Positions 1 through 7,019 of a stretch of DNA of 10,404 nt are shown here, in pieces. The number at the start of each line of letters is the position of its first letter. Position 1 is the stretch's first letter. The DNA is from Candidatus Cloacimonas sp. 4484_275. GTDB taxonomy: Bacteria > Cloacimonadota > Cloacimonadia > Cloacimonadales > TCS61. The DNA lies in contig NATF01000086.1 in the NCBI GenBank assembly GCA_002085205.1, positions 1 to 10,404 of the forward strand, read 5' to 3'. Position numbers and translations under genes: made by a program. The notes below the pieces were generated by a model, which had not been told where the DNA came from, searched no databases, and was given only the letters and a program-made list of their open reading frames with translations.

Positions 1-15
1 AAAGTAAGGAGCATT

Positions 16-303
16 ATGTTTGGTTGGCGAAGAGGACAAGGTAAAGGACGGATGCGGAGAAGAAGACTCCGAAGAAGTCTCGGGAATGAAAATCGGGTTT
101 TCACCCTAAACGAAGCTTTGGAAGGAGTTCCGTGTATTGTTATGGAAAATCCGGATAAAAAAACGGTGGAAATGGGAATTTATGTCGGCAACACGGTAAT
201 CGTGCAAAAAAACGACAGAAACGAGCCCAATATAGTCGTTGCCGTGGGAGAATCTCGTTACATCATTCCGCGCAATTTGGCAAAAAGGATTTTGATAAAA
301 TAA
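16..303 (+). CDS. FeoA-like protein with Arg-rich N-terminus
   Basis: 95-residue cytoplasmic protein. Residues about 29-95 fit the FeoA (SH3-like) fold: an N-terminal LNEA segment, the central MGIYVGNTVIV stretch matching the family's 'lGi.pG..v.v' pattern, and a C-terminal VVAVGESRYIIPRNLAKRIL that matches 'v.v.g....l.r.lA..I'. FeoA proteins assist the FeoB ferrous-iron transporter. The first ~22 residues are unusual, with many Arg/Lys and Gly (RRGQGKGRMRRRRLRR), and are not part of the core fold. The start is ATG 16 with AAGGAG at 6-11, four bases upstream. No FeoB is visible; upstream sequence is outside the window. The next gene begins 83 bp downstream on the same strand with no terminator between, so co-transcription is likely. 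Family assignment is confident; a direct role in iron uptake is inference. Confidence 0.85.
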   Translation: MFGWRRGQGKGRMRRRRLRRSLGNENRVFTLNEALEGVPCIVMENPDKKTVEMGIYVGNTVIVQKNDRNEPNIVVAVGESRYIIPRNLAKRILIK

Positions 304-386
304 ATTTTGTTTCATTTATCGAAAAAGGAAATCTTTTGTTGTTGATAACGAATTGAAGATTTTTTAGGTTTTTGAGAGGGAAGAAA

Positions 387-617
387 ATGAAGAACTTTTG
401 GAAAATTTTAGCGATAATTTTCTGTTCGTTGCTTTTAGCGGCTCATTTCGGCAGAGCCGGATTATTTGCGTTGCAATATTTAAGCGTTTTAATGCCGTTT
501 TTACTTTTTTGGAAATCGAAGATTGCCGCTCGCATAATTCAGGCTTTTCTCTTTTTGGGAGGACTGGAGTGGATTCGAATAACCGTTTATTATGTAAAAA
601 CCATCCCATTTAATTGA
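387..617 (+). CDS. small membrane protein, apparently 3'-truncated
   Basis: 76 residues from ATG 387, preceded by a GAGGGA Shine-Dalgarno at 376-381. It has about three hydrophobic segments (residues ~5-20, 27-45 and 48-62) and two motifs, AHFGRAG (19-25) and GGLEWIR (58-64). From memory, these are hallmarks of an uncharacterised inner-membrane family of about 110-130 residues ('AHFLRxG ... LEWLR ... GxPWxRxAxIL'), often seen beside other small genes; I know no function. Here the reading frame ends with KTIPFN soon after LEWIR, so the expected last third is missing. The last bases (about 600-617) belong to the reverse complement of the peptidase gene that converges on it, so the stop codon is probably accidental. 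It is likely co-transcribed with the FeoA-like gene. The gene is real with fair confidence; truncation is inferred. Confidence 0.65.
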   Translation: MKNFWKILAIIFCSLLLAAHFGRAGLFALQYLSVLMPFLLFWKSKIAARIIQAFLFLGGLEWIRITVYYVKTIPFN

Positions 618-3152
618 AAATTTATTGTTTGATAGGAAATATTTTTTTACTAATTGACCTTTTGTGTTAAAAATTTCAATTTCCGGTTTTTTATCAAAAT
701 TTTCCGCAGGCAAACTGAAGAAAATAGTTGTGAAAGTGGGAAACGGATTGGGATAATTGCCGAATATAAAATCGGAAACCACCGCTTCGTTTTCGGCAGC
801 GGAAGGATTGTAAACGAGAGTGAAGTTTTGATTTTCCAAAGTTTCGCCGTTTGTTACCGAAATGTCGTTTAAATAATCTCCGTCATAATCCGTAAGCGTA
901 GCGGATAAATCATAATTTGCCGGTTTAACATCCAAAAAATAATCGCCGTTTTGGAGCGGATGTGTGATAAAATTGCCAGCTTTTACCGAAGTTTCCGTAA
1001 CATCTCCGTTTCCGCCCGAAAGAACCACATTGCCCGTGATGGTTCCGAAATCCTGCGAAATGATTATGGGTTCAATGCAAAAGTTATAATCATTTTGGGA
1101 TACAAGTTCCGTCCAACCCGAGTTTCTGTAAAAAGCGCCTTTTCCCGACACGCGAGGTCCGGCATCATGAAAGACAAATTCTCCGGTGGAAGATTGGATT
1201 TGATAGCCGACATAGTAATCCGAATACATATTTATCGGAACAAAATTGTCTAGTTCCACTTCCAACCATTCTCCGGCGGAAAAATTTTCCACTTGGGTTT
1301 CCGAAATCAAATAATCTCCATTCCAAATCTGAGCAAAGATTTCTCCTTCATCGTTATTGATTGGTGATTTAAATCGGATTTTGGCAAAAACATCTTCGGT
1401 GATATTTTCCAATTCTTCGTCGGAAAGCCGAACGGCACAAGTTAAAGTATAGTTGGGAACAAAATTCCAAGTTCCCGTGGGAGAAGAAGAATAAGCAAAA
1501 GCAATATTTGCCGGATATTCTTCCAGATTAAAATCAACGGTTTGGTTTTCCAGAGAAATGGTTACTGCTTTGCTTTCGAAGAAATTTCCGTTTAAACTGG
1601 CGACGGCAAGATATTCGCCGGGTAAAATGTCTGCAACTGCATATTCTCCGTTTTCGTCGGCAATTCCGGAATTGATCAATTCTCCGTTTCGATAAAACGA
1701 AATGTTGGTTCCGTTCGGAGAAATAGGCGCATTTACGATTCCGGTTACGGCTTCAAAATGACCGAGATTAAATTGGAGAAAATCATTATTTTCGTCTATA
1801 TGAACATCAAAAGATTGAAAGTAAACTCTTCCCTCTTCGCGAATCGCCGTAGCCGTGTAATTTCCCGGTGAAACGGCGGGAAATTCAAAATCACCGCTGT
1901 AGAGAGTTACATAGGTTTCATAAAATCTTTCGCCGGCAAGAGTGATGTAAGTTCCGGGAGCGGAAGCGCCGTTGATGATTACATTCCCGGTTACATGCAC
2001 CGGAATTTCTCCGCCTTCGATATTCATAACAGCGCCGTTTATAATGGAATAACCGTCCGGGATGTCGCTCGGAAGAAGATACCAACAGGTTTCGTTGGAA
2101 ATTCCCCAACCCATATTCAGATGGAAATAATTATCCGTGTTGTAACCGTCGCAAATTATGGAATGTCCGAGCTGTTCTTCGGGATTATAAACGGAAAGTT
2201 GAGCCGGTTGCATCTGTTTCATATCTTGCTGTAAGTCTGTATAAAAATTAGTGTACATTGAATAATAGAATCCGGAAACGAAATCGAATTTATTGCGCAA
2301 ATTGTAACCTACGGCCGAAGTGGAAGCGGAAGAACCGTTTGAACTGTATTGCATTTCCACACTTACTCCGCAAGCGAAAGAAAGTGCGGCTTTGTCGTTA
2401 TCGGTCAGTTCGTAATCGTGTTCGTAATGATTCCAAAGGTCCAACAAATAATTATTCAATTCGGGGAATGAAGGGAAATCGCGGGAATTATGATCGTCGT
2501 CAATATCGATTCCACCGCCGGCGTAGTAATCGTCGGAATTACTGAAAGTCACGGGTGGATTTCCGATAAATTCGTGAAAATTAACAATCTGAGCCATTGC
2601 CGTAGCAACACAACCGACTTTGGAACGCTCGTCGCTATTATCGAGCGGGCAAAAGTTATCGTAAATTCCCGATTGATGCCAGCGCGTTTCCACCCAACCG
2701 TCTGTGGAAGTGGAACCTTCCGCCGGCCATTGTTGAAAATCACGGTTGGAATTTCTTGAGCTAAAATTCGTTTGCCAAAAATTTTTATTTTGTTCCGCCT
2801 TTTCGGGAAATTTTTCATAGAATTTCAGACGCAAAAAAAGATCTTCCCATAGTAAATTCGGCAAATGATATTCATTTTGATTTCTTTTAATATTGTTGTT
2901 GAAGGAATAAGCAATTATTGGATATAATCTATCATCAGCGCTAATTGCCACAAAAGTTTCGGGTTGATAATTGACAATGTATGCAAGCGTTTTTCCGCGA
3001 AATTCTATTGGGAAATAACTTTCCAAAACAAGTGTTTTATTTTTGCTTTGAAGAAAAGTTTCTCCCATTCGCAGTATTTCGGAAATATTTTTTTCTTTCG
3101 CTCCAAGAAAAATGTTTATTAAAATTAAAACCAATATCGATATTTTTTTCAT
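501..3152 (-). CDS. secreted C10 (streptopain-type) cysteine peptidase with truncated sorting domain
   Basis: 883-residue ORF. Residues 1-18 are a signal peptide. Residues ~25-115 resemble the C10 inhibitory prodomain (YIVNYQPETFVAISADDRLYPIIAYS). The catalytic domain spans ~145-375: WHQSGIYDNFCP with Q160 as likely oxyanion residue, catalytic Cys181 in VGCVATAMAQIVNFH, His330 in GHSIICDGY, and Asn346 in HLNMGWG. The Trp that follows this Asn in streptopain is Met347 here. Then come carboxypeptidase-regulatory-like beta-sandwich modules (~387-463, ~467-543, ~703-780) and a wider beta-sandwich (~548-697). A FlgD-like sorting domain begins at NYPNPF (799) and stops abruptly after WDG (849-851). 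Residues 852-883 are an antisense read-through of the small membrane gene, so the native C-terminus (~35 residues ending KKM..K-like) is lost. Start ATG 3152 has only a weak SD (GGAAT at 3161-3165). An exported protease role is well supported; the substrate is unknown. Confidence 0.88.
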   Translation of the reverse strand: MKKISILVLILINIFLGAKEKNISEILRMGETFLQSKNKTLVLESYFPIEFRGKTLAYIVNYQPETFVAISADDRLYPIIAYSFNNNIKRNQNEYHLPNLLWEDLFLRLKFYEKFPEKAEQNKNFWQTNFSSRNSNRDFQQWPAEGSTSTDGWVETRWHQSGIYDNFCPLDNSDERSKVGCVATAMAQIVNFHEFIGNPPVTFSNSDDYYAGGGIDIDDDHNSRDFPSFPELNNYLLDLWNHYEHDYELTDNDKAALSFACGVSVEMQYSSNGSSASTSAVGYNLRNKFDFVSGFYYSMYTNFYTDLQQDMKQMQPAQLSVYNPEEQLGHSIICDGYNTDNYFHLNMGWGISNETCWYLLPSDIPDGYSIINGAVMNIEGGEIPVHVTGNVIINGASAPGTYITLAGERFYETYVTLYSGDFEFPAVSPGNYTATAIREEGRVYFQSFDVHIDENNDFLQFNLGHFEAVTGIVNAPISPNGTNISFYRNGELINSGIADENGEYAVADILPGEYLAVASLNGNFFESKAVTISLENQTVDFNLEEYPANIAFAYSSSPTGTWNFVPNYTLTCAVRLSDEELENITEDVFAKIRFKSPINNDEGEIFAQIWNGDYLISETQVENFSAGEWLEVELDNFVPINMYSDYYVGYQIQSSTGEFVFHDAGPRVSGKGAFYRNSGWTELVSQNDYNFCIEPIIISQDFGTITGNVVLSGGNGDVTETSVKAGNFITHPLQNGDYFLDVKPANYDLSATLTDYDGDYLNDISVTNGETLENQNFTLVYNPSAAENEAVVSDFIFGNYPNPFPTFTTIFFSLPAENFDKKPEIEIFNTKGQLVKKYFLSNNKFSIKWDGFYIINGYSNPLQSSQKEKSLNYASGNLRFPKK
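600..758 (-). other. truncated FlgD-like/type IX-style C-terminal sorting domain of the C10 peptidase
   Basis: Encodes NYPNPF, the strand EIEIFNTKGQLVKK and the terminal WDG. The same domain in the rightmost gene of this window continues after its WDA with about 34 more residues (GSGIYFAKI...KMIFLK). That continuation is missing here: sequence below 600 is the reverse complement of the membrane-protein gene. Only about 53 of the expected ~85 residues remain. Confidence 0.75.
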
Positions 3153-3285
3153 ATTTCAAAATTCCATTATTCTTTTTAAGAAAAAATAAGTTGCTTCTGT
3201 CATCATGGCAAAGCCTTTTTCATAAAAAATTTGCGGAACGATTGTTCCGCAAATTTAATGTTTTTAATCATTTTTTTGTTTTTAA
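3153..3285. other. spacer between the C10 peptidase and the long LamG gene
   Basis: AT-rich. It holds the terminator at 3224-3256 and a 16-nt element (AAAGCCTTTTTCATAA on the + strand, 3210-3225) that recurs upstream of the rightmost gene at 10175-10190. The peptidase promoter should lie here, but I see no convincing -35/-10 pair. Confidence 0.5.
3224..3256 (-). terminator. intrinsic terminator after the long LamG gene
   Basis: Perfect 13-bp stem (arms 3227-3239 and 3244-3256, core TTGCGGAAC/GTTCCGCAA) with a 4-nt loop. On the minus strand it is followed by a run of T (the TTTTTTATG region). It lies about 30 bp past the restored TAG at 3286-3288 and upstream of the C10 peptidase, so the two genes are separate transcription units. 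Confidence 0.8.
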
Positions 3286-3620
3286 CTAATTATTCGCCGT
3301 TACGCGATAGAATTTCTTTATGGCATCCGAGATTTCAAGAGTTGCTTCGCCGGTATCCGAAACGGTGGTTTCCAAAGTTCCGAAAGAACCGTAAGGATCG
3401 GTATCGCTATAAATTTTATATTGATAACCCTCGTTAGTCCAAGAAATTCTGATGCTATCGCCGTCGGCAATAACTTCAATATTAACATTTTCCGGCGGAT
3501 TGGGAGGTTGATTTTCTTCTACGGGAGAACCGAAAGTGAACGGGCAAAACTCGCTTACTTCATTTGAAGTAATCCATTTATCTTCCGTATTGATTTCGAA
3601 TTGTCCCGCATCACTTTGGC
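3286..3620 (-). pseudogene. detached C-terminal Fn3-like end of the long LamG protein
   Basis: Minus-strand frame offset by one base from 3555-6725. It reads AGQFEINTEDKWITSNEVSE..., then PPNPPENVNIEV, SIRISWTNEGYQYKIYS and a natural ending KKFYRVTANN before TAG at 3286-3288. This is a typical fibronectin-III-like C-terminal module. It has no start or SD of its own and directly continues the upstream domain pattern. The full span 3286-6725 is 3440 nt, one short of a multiple of three, consistent with a single lost base near 3607-3620. Even if restored, the protein would lack the NYPNPF sorting domain of its neighbours. Confidence 0.82.
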
Positions 3621-6600
3621 AGCAGCGATTCCATCCGTTCTGTCAAGTGTCCAATATTCGGTTGTGCTTATGTTTCCGAATCCTTCTTCGCAAGTGGAAG
3701 TATCGGAATAAGGTTCATGAAAATATTCGGCTTTGAAAGTTGTTTCTTCGGAAGATGAAGGAATTATGCTGAGACGGCGGTAAACAGAATCTCTACCGAT
3801 TGGGAAAGTAAATATGGAAGTGGAATTTCTGATTTTTGCTACCGCGCCGGAAATGAAACTGTTTTCATTTGCTTCACTCCAACCGCCGTCAATTCCAAAG
3901 GTGAAAAGACTGTCTTCGGGAACAATCAAGTTTCCGGACAAAAGTTTCAAGCCGGTTTTCCCTCCGCTGATTGTTGTATTTCTGGAAAGTGTGACACCTG
4001 CGGAATTGTTAATAATCAGACCGTCCGTAATATTTGTAGGAAGAAGATTTCCGGTAATTTGAGGAGCCGTTCCGTTAAATTCGTAATCCGCATCGGCATT
4101 CAAATAACAAAGAGAATCGGCAAAGTTAATACTTCCGTCAAGTCCATTTGTGTGAGCGGTTTTAATGACTCCGGTAGAACCGATTGTAAAGGTGGAATCT
4201 CCGGTGAGGGTGTAAGTTCCGAAATCAATGGTACCATCCAATATAATCGGCGTGTTATCCACATCCATGTTGTCCGTTAAAGTTAAATAACCGGTAGAAC
4301 CGATTTTGAAATCGGCAGTTCCGTAAACTCGATAAGTTCCGCATATTAAAGTACCATAAACGGTGAAAGGTGCATCGTCGATATTCATATCAGAATTTAA
4401 AGTGAGAGTATAACTGCTTCTCACTTGAATATTGTCGGGATTGAAAATTCCGCCCGAATGAGTAAAGGTGCCACTGTAGCCGCTTCCACTCAGAGGTCCG
4501 AAGCGAAGATTTCCAGAACCTGTTCCTGTTGCTTTAATTTCTCCACCCGTTTGAACATAGTTGCTGTCGCACACAAAATAAATATTATTGTCTCCGCTGG
4601 TTAAATTCAGAATGCCACCGGAAATTTCCACATTTCCTTCCACGTAAACCGTTGGATCATCACCGACTGTTCCCGTTAAACGGAATTCATAACCGTTTGT
4701 GTCGATCAGTTGGAAATTACCTTTTATGTCATCCAAAGCTCCCGAGAAATATACATTGGAAGTTTGGTTTGGACAATTCCAGACGAAATTTCCAAAAGAT
4801 TGGTCTGTATGATAAGTGGAAGTCATGTCTCCGCCGATTTCACCTGAAATTTCACAGGTCGAATTTCTGTCCCAATTTGCCACTATAATATATTTGTTAG
4901 TTCCCGCCAATTCAAATTTGCTTCCTTCGTTAAAGACGGTAGTCGGAGTGTTTAATCGGGCAATAACTCCGTTTCCTTCTTTTCGTAAGGTGCCGAATAC
5001 ATTCATATCGATTCCGCTTCCGTTATTAATAATTAGATAACCATTTTCCATAACGGTTAATTGTCCGTTTGCTTCAATCGTAACTTGATCAATTGTGACG
5101 GTATCCGCCAAGGTAACAATATGAGAATTTTGGATGGTAATGGTGTTATCTGCCGAAGTCGGAGAAGAATCGGCGTCTATCCATTCGTTTCCGTTGTATC
5201 TTTCCCAGATACCTCGAGCAAACCAATCCCCGGAACTTTTGGTTCTGTAGTTTAGAAGAGTAGATGCGTCTATTTTGGTTACCGAACTTTGGGTATTCGG
5301 AGGTACCGCATCATCTTCGGCAACTACATAAATGTCATAATCAGTACTTTCTGAGAGACTATCTATAATTGCCGAATTTTCCGTATCGGCAGATAACAAG
5401 ATTTCACCATTATCAATTGCCGGCTCTCCACCGTTTCCCGTTCCCGCTTTAACATCGGAAACCGATGGCGCCGTTGCATCATTTTCTAATACCACAAAAT
5501 AAGCTTTTCCGTCTTCATTGATTTGAACGGCAAGTTCTAATGTGGTTGTGGTTGTTTCAATAATCTTTGGATAAGTTGCGGCAAATTCGGGAGGAGTAAC
5601 ATCCGCTATAGTGGTGCTGGCGTCTATTTTTGTAGTGGAAGATTGGATGTTGGGCGGTATTTCATCATCTTCGGCAACCACATAAATATCATAATCGGTG
5701 TTTTGGGTAAGACCGGTTATCGTTTTTATGGAATCGATATCCGCAGTTAGGGTCATGTTGCCATTTGCAATTGCTGCTGCTCCGCCACTTCCCGTTCCGG
5801 CTTTAACTTCTGCGACGGTCGGAGCGTCCGCACTATCTTCCAAAACAACATAATAAGCTATTCCATCCTCATTAATCTGAACCGCTAAATCTAAAGTTGT
5901 TGGAGTTTCGTTTAAAACTTTCGGGTAAGTGGAGGCAAAAACCGGTGCGGATTGATCTCCCATAGTTAAGTTTCCGGGGGAAACATAGTCAATTGAAGTT
6001 ATATCATCGTCGCCACTGGTTCCATTTAGAATCGGGTCAGTTCCGGATTCGTAAGTGGGCGGATTTCCCTGATCGTTTAAATGCATCAGCAGAATGGTAG
6101 TGGAATCGGGCGAATAAGGAGGATCATCAACAGAAGTTTGCATAGATGCTAACGAACGAGCAATATTGGAAACTCTGATTTCATCAATATCTGTGTTTGA
6201 CATTTGTCTGGAATAATATCCCCAATATCTTCCTCCTATATTAATAGCTGTTGTAGCCGCTGTAAGGTTCCAGTCAGGGTCAGAATTGCTGTCCGCCAAA
6301 ATATCATTTACATATAATTTTGCCTCGATTCCGTCGTAGGTAGCAGCCACATGATACCAAGTGCCAAATGACATCGTAACCAAAGAATCGGAAACTAATG
6401 ATGCGACAATAGAAGTTCCGTCCCGAGCAACGAATTTGACGGCATAATCTCCGATAGGTTCCGTAGTATCGGAAATCAGATAAAATGAAAATACAGTCCT
6501 TCTATCCATTATGCATTCGTAATTTCCGGCAACATAACTTCCTACTTTTATCCAGGCTTCAAAAGTCCAGTTATCGGAAACATCCAAAGCATCGTTTCCA

Positions 6601-6725
6601 TCGTTTACATAAAAGGATTCTCCACCGTCTAAACTAATTACATAATCATTGTCTGCCAATAAAATTCCCGCACCGAGAAGAAACAGGGAAAAAATAAATA
6701 GAGTAAAAGTTCGCATCGAACTCAT
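3555..6725 (-). CDS. secreted LamG / beta-helix surface protein (C-terminus frameshifted)
   Basis: 1056 codons from ATG 6725, with GGAGG at 6731-6735 five bases upstream favouring this Met over Met4. Signal peptide ~1-24. A LamG/concanavalin-like lectin domain (~28-230) carries WTFEAWIK, CIMDRRTVF, GTWYHVAATYDG and INIGGRYWG. Two 118-residue-period repeats follow (261-371 and 379-489; TYPK...AVQINEDG.AY.VVLE...TDYDIYVVAEDD). From ~495 the protein is rich in short Gly/Thr/Asn strands typical of a beta-helix, including a 40-residue repeat at ~778-856. Residues ~925-1032 match a module common before the C-terminus in such proteins (TFPIGRDSVYRRLSI ... TTEYWTLDRTDG). From about residue 1038 the frame is lost: the last ~18 residues are out-of-frame and the true ending lies in another frame down to 3286. 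Restored length would be 1146 residues. It is probably an adhesin or glycan-binding surface protein; the binding target cannot be read. Confidence 0.85.
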   Translation of the reverse strand: MSSMRTFTLFIFSLFLLGAGILLADNDYVISLDGGESFYVNDGNDALDVSDNWTFEAWIKVGSYVAGNYECIMDRRTVFSFYLISDTTEPIGDYAVKFVARDGTSIVASLVSDSLVTMSFGTWYHVAATYDGIEAKLYVNDILADSNSDPDWNLTAATTAINIGGRYWGYYSRQMSNTDIDEIRVSNIARSLASMQTSVDDPPYSPDSTTILLMHLNDQGNPPTYESGTDPILNGTSGDDDITSIDYVSPGNLTMGDQSAPVFASTYPKVLNETPTTLDLAVQINEDGIAYYVVLEDSADAPTVAEVKAGTGSGGAAAIANGNMTLTADIDSIKTITGLTQNTDYDIYVVAEDDEIPPNIQSSTTKIDASTTIADVTPPEFAATYPKIIETTTTTLELAVQINEDGKAYFVVLENDATAPSVSDVKAGTGNGGEPAIDNGEILLSADTENSAIIDSLSESTDYDIYVVAEDDAVPPNTQSSVTKIDASTLLNYRTKSSGDWFARGIWERYNGNEWIDADSSPTSADNTITIQNSHIVTLADTVTIDQVTIEANGQLTVMENGYLIINNGSGIDMNVFGTLRKEGNGVIARLNTPTTVFNEGSKFELAGTNKYIIVANWDRNSTCEISGEIGGDMTSTYHTDQSFGNFVWNCPNQTSNVYFSGALDDIKGNFQLIDTNGYEFRLTGTVGDDPTVYVEGNVEISGGILNLTSGDNNIYFVCDSNYVQTGGEIKATGTGSGNLRFGPLSGSGYSGTFTHSGGIFNPDNIQVRSSYTLTLNSDMNIDDAPFTVYGTLICGTYRVYGTADFKIGSTGYLTLTDNMDVDNTPIILDGTIDFGTYTLTGDSTFTIGSTGVIKTAHTNGLDGSINFADSLCYLNADADYEFNGTAPQITGNLLPTNITDGLIINNSAGVTLSRNTTISGGKTGLKLLSGNLIVPEDSLFTFGIDGGWSEANENSFISGAVAKIRNSTSIFTFPIGRDSVYRRLSIIPSSSEETTFKAEYFHEPYSDTSTCEEGFGNISTTEYWTLDRTDGIAAAKVMRDNSKSIRKINGLLQMK
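4158..4394 (-). repeat. two 40-codon beta-helix repeats
   Basis: Residues ~778-816 and ~818-856 of the long LamG protein align with a period of 40: (D)NM.(I/V)D..P, GT(L/I), GTY.(V/L).G, F.IGSTG. At DNA level the phrase for IGSTG is nearly identical in both copies (around 4170-4185 and 4290-4305). They are consistent with consecutive coils of a right-handed beta-helix. Confidence 0.65.
5259..5945 (-). repeat. two tandem 118-codon-period repeats inside the long LamG gene
   Basis: Repeat 1 (5613-5945) and repeat 2 (5259-5591) encode near-parallel segments. Both start P.FA.TYPK, share LAVQINEDG, KAGTG.GG, TDYDIYVVAEDD and PPN.QSS.TKIDAST, and are separated by a short linker. They are Fn3-like in character. 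The divergence is mostly conservative, so this is an older internal duplication. Confidence 0.8.
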
Positions 6726-6740
6726 AATTACCTCCGTTTT

Positions 6741-6780
6741 AAAAAAACAAAAATTACCCTTGCGGACAAGGGTAATTTTT
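6741..6780 (-). terminator. intrinsic terminator / possible attenuator between the two LamG genes
   Basis: Perfect 14-bp stem (arms 6749-6762 and 6767-6780, core TTACCCTTG/CAAGGGTAA) with a CGGA loop on the + strand. On the minus strand it is followed by GTTTTTTT. It lies 33 bp past the restored stop of the LamG/Fn3 gene (6813-6815), and only 13 bp separates the stem from the GGAGG (6731-6735) of the next LamG gene. It therefore forms both the 3' end of one gene and the immediate leader of the next. Confidence 0.85.
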
Positions 6781-6812
6781 GATGGGTTAAAGATTTAATA
6801 GATAAATTTCCA

Positions 6813-7019
6813 TTATCTGGAAACAATCATTTTTTTAATGAATACTTGCGAACCTTTTGTAAGTTTATAAAGGTAAACGCCAACGGAAACATCATTACCG
6901 TCAATATCTTTACCGTCCCAATGAACCGTGTATGATTTTTCTCGTTCGATAAATCCGTCAAAAAGAGTAATGACTTTTTGTCCCTTCAGATTATAAACCC
7001 GTGTTTCCGGAAGAAGGAT
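6813..7019 (-). pseudogene. detached C-terminal sorting domain of the LamG/Fn3 protein
   Basis: Out of frame with 6991-8199. It reads LLPETRVYNLKGQKVITLF, then SYTVHWDGKDIDGNDVSVG, VYLYKLTKG and the ending FIKKMIVSR before TAA at 6813-6815. This is the second half of a FlgD-like sorting domain in textbook order (VYNLKGQ, WDGKD, G.YLYKL, KKM). It has no start or SD. It is followed by the terminator at 6741-6780, showing that this is the native gene end. Confidence 0.85.

Noticed and set aside
951..1253. + strand open frames opposite the peptidase and LamG genes (several of 70-100 codons)
   Set aside because: They are antisense to well-supported genes, lack SD sequences and have Arg/Ile/Asn-heavy composition without domain patterns.
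3605..3622. Programmed ribosomal frameshifting as an explanation for the split genes
   Set aside because: No slippery heptamer with downstream hairpin or pseudoknot is visible at this site, at 6999-7014 or at 8847-8850, and the lesions differ in size and direction.
7002..7016. LPET in the detached sorting-domain frame, reminiscent of an LPXTG sortase signal
   Set aside because: It is followed by VYNLKGQ and a FlgD-like fold rather than a membrane segment and basic tail; it fits the common 'LPE' strand of the sorting domain.
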